From Geobacter sp. UBA698 (GTDB lineage Bacteria; Desulfobacterota; Desulfuromonadia; Geobacterales; Pseudopelobacteraceae), in NCBI GenBank assembly GCA_002298925.1, contig DBMM01000073.1:1-52181 (forward strand): 52,181 nt of DNA. The letters run 5' to 3'. A program made the translations under genes and the position numbers. Shown piece after piece: positions 24,915 through 33,450 of the stretch. The notes beneath the pieces were generated by a model that did no database searches, was not told where the DNA came from, and saw only the letters and a list, made by a program, of their open reading frames with translations. Within the stretch, counting starts at the first letter, position 1, and every line of letters begins with the position of its first letter.

Positions 24915-25532
24915 ATGAACAACCCGCACCAGGACCGTCTCGTACTGACCATGGCGGCCAGCCAGATCAGTGAATTCTATCAACTACTGCAGCGCGGAGT
25001 AGTGGTTCCCTGCCGGGTGGGCTGTCCCCTGGGAGAACTGCTCACTGATCAGTGGGGAATCGCCGCCGATTATGTAACGGAACGGGTCACCACCGTATTT
25101 CTCGATCATCGGGCCATCGATGATGTCTCCACGGCAATGGTCAAGGGCGGAGCCACCATCGCCCTGTCGGGCGCCATGCCGGGACTGGTCGGCGCCACCA
25201 TGCGCCGGGGCGGATATTATGCCGCCATGCGCGGCGCCATGACCCATCAGCAGGAAGGGGACGAGAGCGATAACCAGGAGGCCTGGGTGCGTCTCAAACT
25301 CTTCAACCTGCTGCTGCCTGAGCTGGGACCCGGTTTCCTGCGGCGGGGCTTGCGCATGGACGGTACTGAGCTGGCAGATTTCCTGCGAAGCAAACCGGAC
25401 GGTTTCTGGCAGGGATGCAGCGCCATCGTCTGGAACGGTCAGACTGTCGACACCGACAGACTTATGCTATACAATGGCCTCAACGGCAGCAGTTCCGTTT
25501 TTTTGACCGTCACCTGCGAGGATAATCCATGA
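24915..25532 (+). CDS. protein of unknown function linked to aldehyde oxidoreductase
   Basis: 205 residues, cytoplasmic, no recognised family. Visible: VVPCRVGCPLGELL near 30-44 (C-x3-C), a Gly/Ala/Met-rich stretch GAMPGLVGATMRRGGYYAAMRGAM (about 87-110) and an ubiquitin-like-looking C-terminal part (DGTELADFL...LNGSSSVFLTV). AGAAGGGAACC before the ATG. Overlaps the MoaD-like gene by 4 bases. The neighbourhood suggests a role in pterin/tungsten cofactor supply or enzyme maturation, but this rests on position only. Confidence 0.75.
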   Translation: MNNPHQDRLVLTMAASQISEFYQLLQRGVVVPCRVGCPLGELLTDQWGIAADYVTERVTTVFLDHRAIDDVSTAMVKGGATIALSGAMPGLVGATMRRGGYYAAMRGAMTHQQEGDESDNQEAWVRLKLFNLLLPELGPGFLRRGLRMDGTELADFLRSKPDGFWQGCSAIVWNGQTVDTDRLMLYNGLNGSSSVFLTVTCEDNP

Positions 25533-25753
25533 ATATCACCGTCAAACTTTTTGCCACCTTCCGGACCGGACGTTTCGTAACTCAGGAGTGCGAGTATCCC
25601 GAGGGGACCACGGTGGCCAGCATTGTCGAAACCCTGGGGATCCCCGAGAACGACCTGGGGATCATGCTGGTCAACAGCCGGCACGTCGCTCTCAACCACA
25701 AGCTTTCCAACGGCGACACGCTGGCGATCTTCCCGCTGCTGGGCGGGGGCTGA
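25529..25753 (+). CDS. MoaD/ThiS-like sulfur carrier protein
   Basis: 74 residues, beta-grasp fold pattern: MNITVKLFATFRTGR, PEGTTVASIVETLGIP, LVNSRHVALNHKLSNGDTLAIFPLLGGG. The C-terminal LLGGG is the carrier tail that is thiocarboxylated (usual end GG). MoaD homologs give sulfur to pterin for Moco/Wco. ATGA overlap with the preceding gene and TGATG overlap with the E1-like gene, so the three form a set. Confidence 0.9.
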   Translation: MNITVKLFATFRTGRFVTQECEYPEGTTVASIVETLGIPENDLGIMLVNSRHVALNHKLSNGDTLAIFPLLGGG

Positions 25754-26598
25754 TGATGACCACACTGCCGATTTTCATACGCGAACAGAGCGTGAGCCGT
25801 CTTTTGCCCTGGAAACTCCAGATCGAGGCGGCCGAACGCTTTGGCGTGCCCCTGGCCCAGGTGGAGGAAGCGGCCCTGGAGCGGGGCATCTTGCCGGCAC
25901 GCTATCAGCGCAACCGCACGACCATGACCGTCGGCGACCAGCTGACCCTGTTCCGCAGCTGTGTGGCGGTCATCGGCTGCGGCGGACTGGGCGGCTATGT
26001 CATCGAAGAACTGGCCCGGCTGGGGGTCGGCACGCTGGTGGTTATCGATCCGGATGTTTTCGAGGAGCACAACCTGAACCGGCAGCTCTTGAGTTCACCG
26101 GCTGAACTGGGAAGCCCCAAGGTCGCAGCGGCTGTCAGACGTGTAGGCGACATCAACCCGGCCGTAACCGTCGTCCCCCATCAGGCGGCCTTCTCACCCG
26201 CTAACGGCTCTGAACTGCTGGCGGACTGCACCCTGGCGGTCGATGCCCTCGACAATATCGCTGTCCGGCTGGAGCTGGCCGAAACCTGCCGCCAGCTGGG
26301 CATCCCGCTGGTGCACGGGGCCATCGCCGGCTGGTACGGCCATGTGACCACACAGTTTCCGGGCGATACGGTTCTGCAGAAGATGTATGCCTCCCGCAGC
26401 GGGGAAAAAGGGATCGAACAGCAACTGGGCAACCCCTCTTTCACCCCGGCGGTGGTCGCCAGCCTGCAGGTGGCGGAAGTCTGCAAGCTGCTGTTGAAGC
26501 AGGGCACTCCCCTGCGCGGCCGCAAGCTGTTGATCGACCTGCTCTCCATGGAATTCCACGAGCTCAGTCTGAATGAAGAGGATGGCGGTATACCTTAA
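25753..26598 (+). CDS. ThiF/MoeB/HesA-family E1-like adenylyltransferase
   Basis: 281 residues from ATG 25753 (overlap with the moaD-like stop; the longer in-frame ORF reading back into moaD is rejected). N-terminal extra segment of about 45 residues, then the ATP site VAVIGCGGLGGYVIEELARLG (about 75), DPDVFEEHNLNRQ, and DALDNIAVR. It should adenylate the GGG tail of the partner carrier. No CxxC zinc pairs and no ThiF-type Cys in TQFPGDTV, unlike MoeB, so it may be a HesA-like variant. Confidence 0.88.
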   Translation: MMTTLPIFIREQSVSRLLPWKLQIEAAERFGVPLAQVEEAALERGILPARYQRNRTTMTVGDQLTLFRSCVAVIGCGGLGGYVIEELARLGVGTLVVIDPDVFEEHNLNRQLLSSPAELGSPKVAAAVRRVGDINPAVTVVPHQAAFSPANGSELLADCTLAVDALDNIAVRLELAETCRQLGIPLVHGAIAGWYGHVTTQFPGDTVLQKMYASRSGEKGIEQQLGNPSFTPAVVASLQVAEVCKLLLKQGTPLRGRKLLIDLLSMEFHELSLNEEDGGIP

Positions 26599-26649
26599 GG
26601 AGCGGTTGCGCAGTTTGAGGCTGGAGCGATAATCAGCCACCATAAATAT

Positions 26650-26684
26650 AAAGCCCCCTTCCGAGATGCTCGACAGGGGGCTTT
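26650..26684. terminator. bidirectional intrinsic terminator
   Basis: AAAGCCCCCT (26650-26659) pairs with AGGGGGCTTT (26675-26684) between the convergent ThiF-like (+) and gltD (-) genes. Short T-run on both strands. Confidence 0.8.
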
Positions 26685-26735
26685 GCCCTTGTAACCCCGC
26701 GGGAAACCCGTGGAGGTATATTTGATTACAGCTGC

Positions 26736-28217
26736 TTAGGGCAATTCCGTGCTCCCCATCAGGTAGCGGTCGCATTCCCGCGCCGCGCCGCGCCCCTCGT
26801 TGAAGGCCCACACCACAAGGCTCTGACCACGGCGGCAGTCGCCGGCGGCAAAGACCCCCGGGATGCTGGTGCTATAGTTCTCGTAATCGGCCTTGATGTT
26901 GCCGCGCTGGTCCTTTTCCAATCCCAGAGAATCAACCAGAGCCTGCTCCGGACCGAGGAAGCCCATGGCCAGCAGCACCAGCTGGGCCGGGCGCACCTGC
27001 TCCGTACCGGGAACCGGCTGGGGCACATACTGCCCTTTTTCGTTTTTCTGCCAGGCAACTTCCACGGTATGGACAGCCTTGACGTTACCAGCCCCATCTC
27101 CCTCGAATTTTGTCGCGGTAGTCAGGTACACCCGCGGATCGCCACCGAACTTGGCAGCCGCCTCCTCCTGGCCGTAATCCACCTTGTGGGTCTTGGGCCA
27201 CTCCGGCCAGGGATTGTCGGCGGCACGCTCATCGGGGGAGCGGGGCATGATTTCCAGCTGGGTAACGCTGCTGCAGCCGTGACGAAGAGAAGTTCCGACG
27301 CAGTCGGTGCCGGTGTCGCCGCCGCCGATGATGATGACGTCCTTGCCTTTGGCCGAGATGAAATCGTCACTGCCGTTCAGCAGGGCCTTGGTGTTGTCCG
27401 TAAGAAACTCCATTGCAAAATGGATCCCCTTCAGAGCCCGTCCATCGATCGGCAGATCGCGCGGCAGGGTGGCGCCGGTTGTTACAACCACGGCGTCGAA
27501 TTCACTGCGCAGCTTTTCCGTGGGAAGCTCGCTCCCGCCCACCTCGGTATTACAGACAAAGGTGATTCCCTCTTCTTCCAGCAGCTTGATGCGGCGCAGC
27601 ACGACCTGGCGCTTGTCCAGTTTCATGTTGGGAATGCCGTACATCAACAGGCCGCCCGGCAGATCGGCACGCTCGAAGACCGTCACGCTGTGACCGGCCT
27701 TGTTGAGCTGGGCGGCGGCGGAGAGGCCGGCCGGTCCGGAGCCGACCACGGCAACTTTTTTCCCGGTGCGCAGGGCGGGAGGAGCAGCAACGACCCACCC
27801 CTCTTCAAAGCCGCGTTCAACGATGCTGACCTCGATGTTTTTGATCGTCACGGCCGGATCGATGCTGGCCAGCGTGCAGGACCCCTCGCAGGGGGCTGGA
27901 CAGACGCGACCGGTGAACTCCGGAAAGTTGTTGGTTTTGTGCAGCCGGTCAAGTGCCTGAGGCCAGAGGTTGCGATATATCAGGTCATTCCACTCCGGGA
28001 TCAGGTTGTTGATCGGGCAGCCGCTGGCCATTCCGCTGATCAGCACACCGCTGTGGCAGAACGGCACCCCGCAATCCATGCAGCGGGCGCCCTGGGTACG
28101 CAGTTCCTCATCTGGCATATGCAGATGGAATTCGTTCCAGTCGTTGATACGCTCCAGAGGCGACCGGTCCGCCGGCACTTCGCGAGTATATTCCATGAAT
28201 CCAGTTGGTTTTCCCAT
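26736..28217 (-). CDS. gltD: glutamate synthase small subunit
   Basis: 493 residues. N-terminal Fe-S module (CMDCGVPFCHSG, CPINN, CPAPCEGSC) and two Rossmann folds: GSGPAGLSAA (FAD) and IIGGGDTGTDCVG (NADPH). Passes NADPH electrons to the large subunit for glutamine + 2-oxoglutarate to 2 glutamate. Encoded 75 bases after gltB on the same strand, standard order gltBD. Confidence 0.96.
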   Translation of the reverse strand: MGKPTGFMEYTREVPADRSPLERINDWNEFHLHMPDEELRTQGARCMDCGVPFCHSGVLISGMASGCPINNLIPEWNDLIYRNLWPQALDRLHKTNNFPEFTGRVCPAPCEGSCTLASIDPAVTIKNIEVSIVERGFEEGWVVAAPPALRTGKKVAVVGSGPAGLSAAAQLNKAGHSVTVFERADLPGGLLMYGIPNMKLDKRQVVLRRIKLLEEEGITFVCNTEVGGSELPTEKLRSEFDAVVVTTGATLPRDLPIDGRALKGIHFAMEFLTDNTKALLNGSDDFISAKGKDVIIIGGGDTGTDCVGTSLRHGCSSVTQLEIMPRSPDERAADNPWPEWPKTHKVDYGQEEAAAKFGGDPRVYLTTATKFEGDGAGNVKAVHTVEVAWQKNEKGQYVPQPVPGTEQVRPAQLVLLAMGFLGPEQALVDSLGLEKDQRGNIKADYENYSTSIPGVFAAGDCRRGQSLVVWAFNEGRGAARECDRYLMGSTELP

Positions 28218-28292
28218 AATTGTTTTCCTATGTTTGATATCTAAAATTTATATATGCTTTTGCAGGGGCGCACTGCTTGCATCCCTACAAAA

Positions 28293-31200
28293 TCAATGCT
28301 CTCCGATTTGCGCGTTTTCTTCAAAGGCGGCGGCCAGCGCGTCGTCACCGCTGAGTCCGGCCGCCTGGGCCCGCTCCAGCGCCTGCAGAACACGCTTGTA
28401 GTCCATCGGCATGACTTTCACGAAGCGGGAGCGGTACTGCCCCCAGTTTTCAAGAACAATACCGGCCCGGGCACTGCCGGTATATTCGGCATGTTTTTCA
28501 ATCATGACCTTGACCAGGGCGTGGTCAGCGTCGTCAAGCTCTTCCAGGCCGACCATTTCCTTGTTGCAGCGGCTTGAGAAATCGCCCTGCTCGTCAAGAA
28601 CATAGGCCACACCGCCACTCATGCCGGCGGCGAAGTTGCGTCCGGTCCGGCCGAGGACCACGATCGTACCGCCGGTCATGTATTCACAACCATGATCGCC
28701 GACCCCTTCTACAACCGCGTTGACGCCCGAGTTGCGAACGCAGAAGCGTTCGCCGGCCATGCCGCGTATATAGGCGCTGCCGCTGGTGGCGCCGTAAAAG
28801 GCCACGTTGCCGGCGATGATGTTTTCTTCGGCCTTGAAGGTTGAACCTTCCGGCGGATAAACCACGATTTTGCCGCCGCTGAGACCTTTGCCGAGATAGT
28901 CGTTGGCGTCTCCGGACAGTTTCAGGGTGATGCCGCGCGGGATGAAGGCCCCGAAACTCTGCCCGGCGGAGCCGTTGAACGTCAGGGAGACCGTATCGTT
29001 GGGCAGTCCCAAGGCACCATGACTGCGGGTGATCTCATTGCCCAGGATGGTACCGACCACGCGATCGACGTTGGTAATCGACAGCTCGGCGCTGACCTTT
29101 TCACCACGCTCGATGGCCGGCTGGCAGAGCTCCAGCAGCCTGGTCATGTCGATCGATTTCTCCAGGCCGTGATCCTGCTGCTCGGTGCAGTAACGCCCCA
29201 CATTCAGCCCGACTTTCGGCTGATGCAGGATGTTGGAGAAGTCCAGCCCCTGGGCCTTCCAGTGGTCGATGGCCTTGTTGGCCTCCAGTACGTCGCAGCG
29301 CCCGACCATCTCATTCAGGGTGCGGAAACCAAGCTGAGCCATGATCTCACGCAGTTCCTGGGCAACAAAACGCATGAAGTTGACCACATACTCCGGTTTG
29401 CCGGTGAAATTCTTGCGCAGCTGCGGATCCTGGGTCGCCACGCCGGTCGGGCAGGTGTTGCTGTGGCAGACGCGCATCATGACGCAACCCAGCGTCACCA
29501 GCGGGGCGGTGGCAAAGCCGAATTCCTCGGCCCCCAGCAGGGCGGCGATGGCGACATCACGACCGGTCTTGAGCTGGCCGTCGGCCTCGATGATGATCCG
29601 GCTGCGCAGGTTGTTCAGCAGCAGGGTCTGATGCGTCTCGGCCAGCCCCAGCTCCCAGGGAAGGCCGGCATGCTTGATGCTGGAGATCGGCGATGCTCCG
29701 GTGCCGCCGTCGTAACCGCTGATCAGTACGACGTCGGCGTGAGCCTTGGCAACCCCGGCGGCAATCGTGCCGACGCCGACTTCGGACACCAGCTTGACGC
29801 TGACGCGGGCCCGGCGGTTGGCATTTTTCAGATCGTGGATCAGTTCCGCCAGATCCTCGATGGAGTAGATATCATGGTGCGGCGGTGGCGATACCAGGCC
29901 GACCCCCGGCGTGGTATGACGGGTCTTGGCGATCCAGGGGTAAACCTTGTGACCGGGCAGTTCGCCCCCTTCGCCCGGCTTGGCGCCCTGGGCCAGCTTG
30001 ATCTGCAGCTCGCCGGCATTGGTCAGGTAATCGCTGGTGACGCCGAAACGACCTGAGGCCACCTGTTTGATGTTGCTGTTTTTGGAATCGCCCTGCTCGT
30101 TGGTCCAGGTGAAGCGCTCTGGGTCTTCGCCCCCCTCACCGGTGTTGGATCTTCCGCCGATACGGTTCATGGCGATGGCCAGCGCTTCGTGGGCCTCCTT
30201 GCTGATGGAGCCGTAGGACATGGCGCCGGTCTTGAAGCGCTTCATGATTGATTCAACCGGCTCGACTTCCTCCAGCGGCACCGAAGGCATGTTTCCCTTG
30301 AACTTGAGCATGCCGCGCAGGGTGTAGTGCCGCTCGCTCTGTTCGTCGATCAGGGAGGAGAAGGTTTTGAACTCGCTGTAATCGCCGGTACGGGTGGCCT
30401 TCTGCAACGAGGTGATCGTCAGTGGATTGTACTGGTGCTCCTCGCCGTCCTTGCGCCACTGGTAAACTCCGCCAGCGGGAAGAGTCGCCTCCGGGGCCAC
30501 CCGCTCGGGATAGGCCCGGGCGTGACGCTCCATCAGTTCCCGTGCGATCCCGTCAATGTCGGTGCCGCCGATGCGGGAAGGCGTCCAGGTGAAGTAGCGG
30601 TCGATGACCGACTGATGCAGACCGACCGCCTCGAAGATCTGGGCGCCGCGGTAGCTGTGCACGGTGGAGATGCCCATCTTGGCCATGGTCTTGACGACAC
30701 CCTTGATGGAGGCCTTGATGAAGTTCTTGACCGCTTTCTGGTGGTCGAGGCCGGGCAGCATGCCCTGCCGGATCATGTCATCGATTGATTCAAACGCCAG
30801 ATAGGGATTGATGGCGGTGACACCGTAGCCGAGCAGTACCGCAAAGTGATGCACCTCGCGCGGTTCGCCCGATTCCAGTACCAGCGAAACCTTGGTGCGG
30901 GTGCCGCTGCCGACCAGGTGGTGATGCAGGCCGGATACGGCCAGCAACGCCGGAATGGCGGCACTCTCGCGGTTGACGCCGCGGTCGGACAGGATCAGGA
31001 TGTTGCTGCCGGTTTCAATCGCCGCATCGGCGGCTGCAAACAGCACTTCCAGCGCCTTTTCCAGCGCGGAGGCGCCGCGCATGGCCGGAAAGAGCAGTGA
31101 CAGGGTGGAAGACTTGAAGCCGGGGCGCTCGATCCGGCGCAGCTTTTCCAGTTCATGGTTACTGAGCAGCGGGTGCTCCAGCCTGATCTTGCGGGCACTT

Positions 31201-32873
31201 TCGGCGTTCGGCTGCAGCAGGTTGGCCTCGGAACCGATCAGGGTGATGGTCGAAGTGACGATCTCCTCGCGAATCGGGTCGATGGGCGGATTGGTAACCT
31301 GGGCAAACAGCTGCTTGAAGTAGTTGTACAGCAGCTGGGACTGGTCGGAAAGCACCGCCAGCGGCGTATCGGTTCCCATGGAGCCGAGCGGCTGGATGCC
31401 GTCGGTGGCCATCGGCCCCAGCACCACGCGCTGGTCCTCATAGGTATAGCCGAAGGCCTGCTGGCGCTGGGTCAGATTGTCCTCTTCCGGCAGCGGAACG
31501 TCGCAGGCGCAGGGCAGGTCCTCCAGCGTGATGTGGTGTTCTTTCAGCCACTGGCCATAGGGGTTGGCAGCCGCCAGTTCGGCCTTGATCTCCTCGTCCG
31601 GCACGATGCGCCCCTGCTCGGTATCCACCAGGAACATATGCCCCGGCTGGAGCCGCCCCTTGCTCAGGACACGGCTCGGCTCGATCTGCAGAACACCGGC
31701 TTCCGAAGCCATGATGACCAGATCGTCGTTGGTGATGTAGTAGCGGGAGGGGCGCAGGCCGTTGCGGTCAAGGACAGCGCCGATGCTGCGGCCGTCGGTA
31801 AAGCAGACTGCGGCCGGACCATCCCAAGGCTCCATCAGGCAGGAGTGGTATTCGTAGAAGGTCCGTTTTTCCTCGCTCATCTCGGTGTGGTTTTCCCACG
31901 GCTCCGGCACCATCATCATGACGGCGTGCGGCAGGGAGCGGCCGCTCATGACCAGCAGTTCCAGGCAGTTGTCGAACATGGCCGAATCGGAGCCGTTGGT
32001 GTTGATGATCGGCAGCGCCTTCTTGATGTCGTCACCGAACAGTTCGCTGGCAAACAGGTTCTGGCGGGCGTTCATCCAGTTGACGTTGCCGCGCAGGGTG
32101 TTGATCTCTCCGTTGTGGGCCAGGAAATGGTAGGGGTGGGCCCGGTCCCAGCTGGGAAAGGTGTTGGTGGAGAAGCGGGAATGCACCAGGGCGATGGCAC
32201 TTTCCATTTCCGGGTCGCGCAGTTCGGGATAATACTGGTCAACCTGCACCGGCATCAGCATGCCCTTGTAGATTATGGTCCGGGTGGAGAGGCTGCTGAC
32301 GTACCAGTGCTCGTCAACTTCGGCGCGGCGGATCTCATTGGTGGCCCGCTGGTTGATGATGTACATTTTGCGGTTAAAGGCCTGTTCGTCAGCGCATTCC
32401 AGCGGGCGCTTGAGGAACATTTGCCGCACCATCGGCTCGCCTTCCCAGGCGGTCTGTCCCAGGGAGGAATTGTCGGTCGGCACGTTGCGCCATCCCAGCA
32501 ACTCCACTCCCTCTTCGACCAGAATCTTCTCGATTATATGCCGGGCGGCGTTACGCTCGGGCGCCTTCGGCGAGGTAAAAACCATGCCGACACCGTACTG
32601 GAACGGCTCGGGCAGCTCGATGCCGAGCGGAGCGCAGACCGAACGGAGGAAGCGGTCCGGCATCTGTATGAGGATGCCGGCACCATCCCCGGTGTTCGGC
32701 TCGCAACCGCAGGCGCCGCGATGATCGAGTTTGACAAGGATTTCGAGCGCCTGACTGACGATCTCGTGGGACTTCTTCCCCTTCATATTGGCAACGAAGC
32801 CGACGCCGCAGGCATCGTGCTCGAATTGAGGATCGTAAAGCCCCTGTTTTTCTGGTGGTCGCTTGGTTTTCAT
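28293..32873 (-). CDS. gltB: glutamate synthase large subunit
   Basis: 1526 residues from ATG 32873 (GAAGG upstream; in-frame extension to 33041 rejected, as it lacks homology-like sequence). The propeptide (first 21 residues) precedes the nucleophile Cys in HDACGVGF, as in class II amidotransferases. Central, FMN and glutamate synthase domains (GLAETHQTLL, GGRSNTGEGGEDPERF) and the C-terminal GXGXG beta-helix follow; CMMMRVCHSNTCPTGVATQ holds the 3Fe-4S cysteines. No upstream regulator gene seen. Confidence 0.96.
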   Translation of the reverse strand: MKTKRPPEKQGLYDPQFEHDACGVGFVANMKGKKSHEIVSQALEILVKLDHRGACGCEPNTGDGAGILIQMPDRFLRSVCAPLGIELPEPFQYGVGMVFTSPKAPERNAARHIIEKILVEEGVELLGWRNVPTDNSSLGQTAWEGEPMVRQMFLKRPLECADEQAFNRKMYIINQRATNEIRRAEVDEHWYVSSLSTRTIIYKGMLMPVQVDQYYPELRDPEMESAIALVHSRFSTNTFPSWDRAHPYHFLAHNGEINTLRGNVNWMNARQNLFASELFGDDIKKALPIINTNGSDSAMFDNCLELLVMSGRSLPHAVMMMVPEPWENHTEMSEEKRTFYEYHSCLMEPWDGPAAVCFTDGRSIGAVLDRNGLRPSRYYITNDDLVIMASEAGVLQIEPSRVLSKGRLQPGHMFLVDTEQGRIVPDEEIKAELAAANPYGQWLKEHHITLEDLPCACDVPLPEEDNLTQRQQAFGYTYEDQRVVLGPMATDGIQPLGSMGTDTPLAVLSDQSQLLYNYFKQLFAQVTNPPIDPIREEIVTSTITLIGSEANLLQPNAESARKIRLEHPLLSNHELEKLRRIERPGFKSSTLSLLFPAMRGASALEKALEVLFAAADAAIETGSNILILSDRGVNRESAAIPALLAVSGLHHHLVGSGTRTKVSLVLESGEPREVHHFAVLLGYGVTAINPYLAFESIDDMIRQGMLPGLDHQKAVKNFIKASIKGVVKTMAKMGISTVHSYRGAQIFEAVGLHQSVIDRYFTWTPSRIGGTDIDGIARELMERHARAYPERVAPEATLPAGGVYQWRKDGEEHQYNPLTITSLQKATRTGDYSEFKTFSSLIDEQSERHYTLRGMLKFKGNMPSVPLEEVEPVESIMKRFKTGAMSYGSISKEAHEALAIAMNRIGGRSNTGEGGEDPERFTWTNEQGDSKNSNIKQVASGRFGVTSDYLTNAGELQIKLAQGAKPGEGGELPGHKVYPWIAKTRHTTPGVGLVSPPPHHDIYSIEDLAELIHDLKNANRRARVSVKLVSEVGVGTIAAGVAKAHADVVLISGYDGGTGASPISSIKHAGLPWELGLAETHQTLLLNNLRSRIIIEADGQLKTGRDVAIAALLGAEEFGFATAPLVTLGCVMMRVCHSNTCPTGVATQDPQLRKNFTGKPEYVVNFMRFVAQELREIMAQLGFRTLNEMVGRCDVLEANKAIDHWKAQGLDFSNILHQPKVGLNVGRYCTEQQDHGLEKSIDMTRLLELCQPAIERGEKVSAELSITNVDRVVGTILGNEITRSHGALGLPNDTVSLTFNGSAGQSFGAFIPRGITLKLSGDANDYLGKGLSGGKIVVYPPEGSTFKAEENIIAGNVAFYGATSGSAYIRGMAGERFCVRNSGVNAVVEGVGDHGCEYMTGGTIVVLGRTGRNFAAGMSGGVAYVLDEQGDFSSRCNKEMVGLEELDDADHALVKVMIEKHAEYTGSARAGIVLENWGQYRSRFVKVMPMDYKRVLQALERAQAAGLSGDDALAAAFEENAQIGEH

Positions 32874-33450
32874 GGTTGTAACCTTCGTGAACTTTATTCT
32901 GTTATGAATCGCCTCGCTACGGAGGAAGACTGATTTCACTAGCAGGGAGCGTGCCATACTGAAAGCACATCGCACACACCCCTGATTCAACCTCAATTCC
33001 GGCCAGTTAAGCAACTCCGTTACGAAAACCGGAGAAAACACTCCTCAACACCAGACTCAGTAGTGAGTATTTTTAATACACGCTTGAGTAGATTTATTGG
33101 AAATAACCCGGCTGGAGGAATCATTTCAGGAGGGAAGCGAGCACAAACGGATTTCCCGCAGCAGCTCCACAAATTTTTGTTCGGGATCTGCGCTACCAGA
33201 ATCGTGCTAAACTACGGTGTCAAACAAGGACAATTAAGCTTGTCCTCGCGGTCAAGATTTATTTGCGCCCATTCGCGGGCACGCAGGTGGCAGACCCTCC
33301 GCTGACAACCGGAAAGTCATCGGCCGTCCGGATATCGTTTGATGTCATGTTTTCTCCAGCCGTGCAAAATGATGAAGCCGGCGCTCCGTGGAGCGCCGGC
33401 TTCCCCTTGCCTCGCTATCCCCCCAAGGGAGGGGACAACATCGCCCAAAG
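32874..33450. other. intergenic region upstream of gltB and downstream of pgm
   Basis: 577 bases without a convincing gene. A perfect dyad AGGACAA-TTAAGC-TTGTCCT lies at 33227-33246, about 355 bases before gltB, and a TTGACA hexamer reads toward gltB near 33220; neither is assigned. A 14-bp hairpin at 33374-33403 (GAAGCCGGCGCTCC/GGAGCGCCGGCTTC) sits downstream of pgm and could be its terminator. Confidence 0.45.
33374..33403 (-). terminator. GC-rich hairpin after pgm
   Basis: 14-base arms closing on GT; on the - strand it is followed by ATCATTTTG, a weak T-run. It ends the pgm transcript or is a degraded terminator. Confidence 0.55.

Noticed and set aside
31155..32933. 592-codon frame on the + strand
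   Set aside because: Shadow of gltB on the - strand; gltB has all family motifs and this frame has none.
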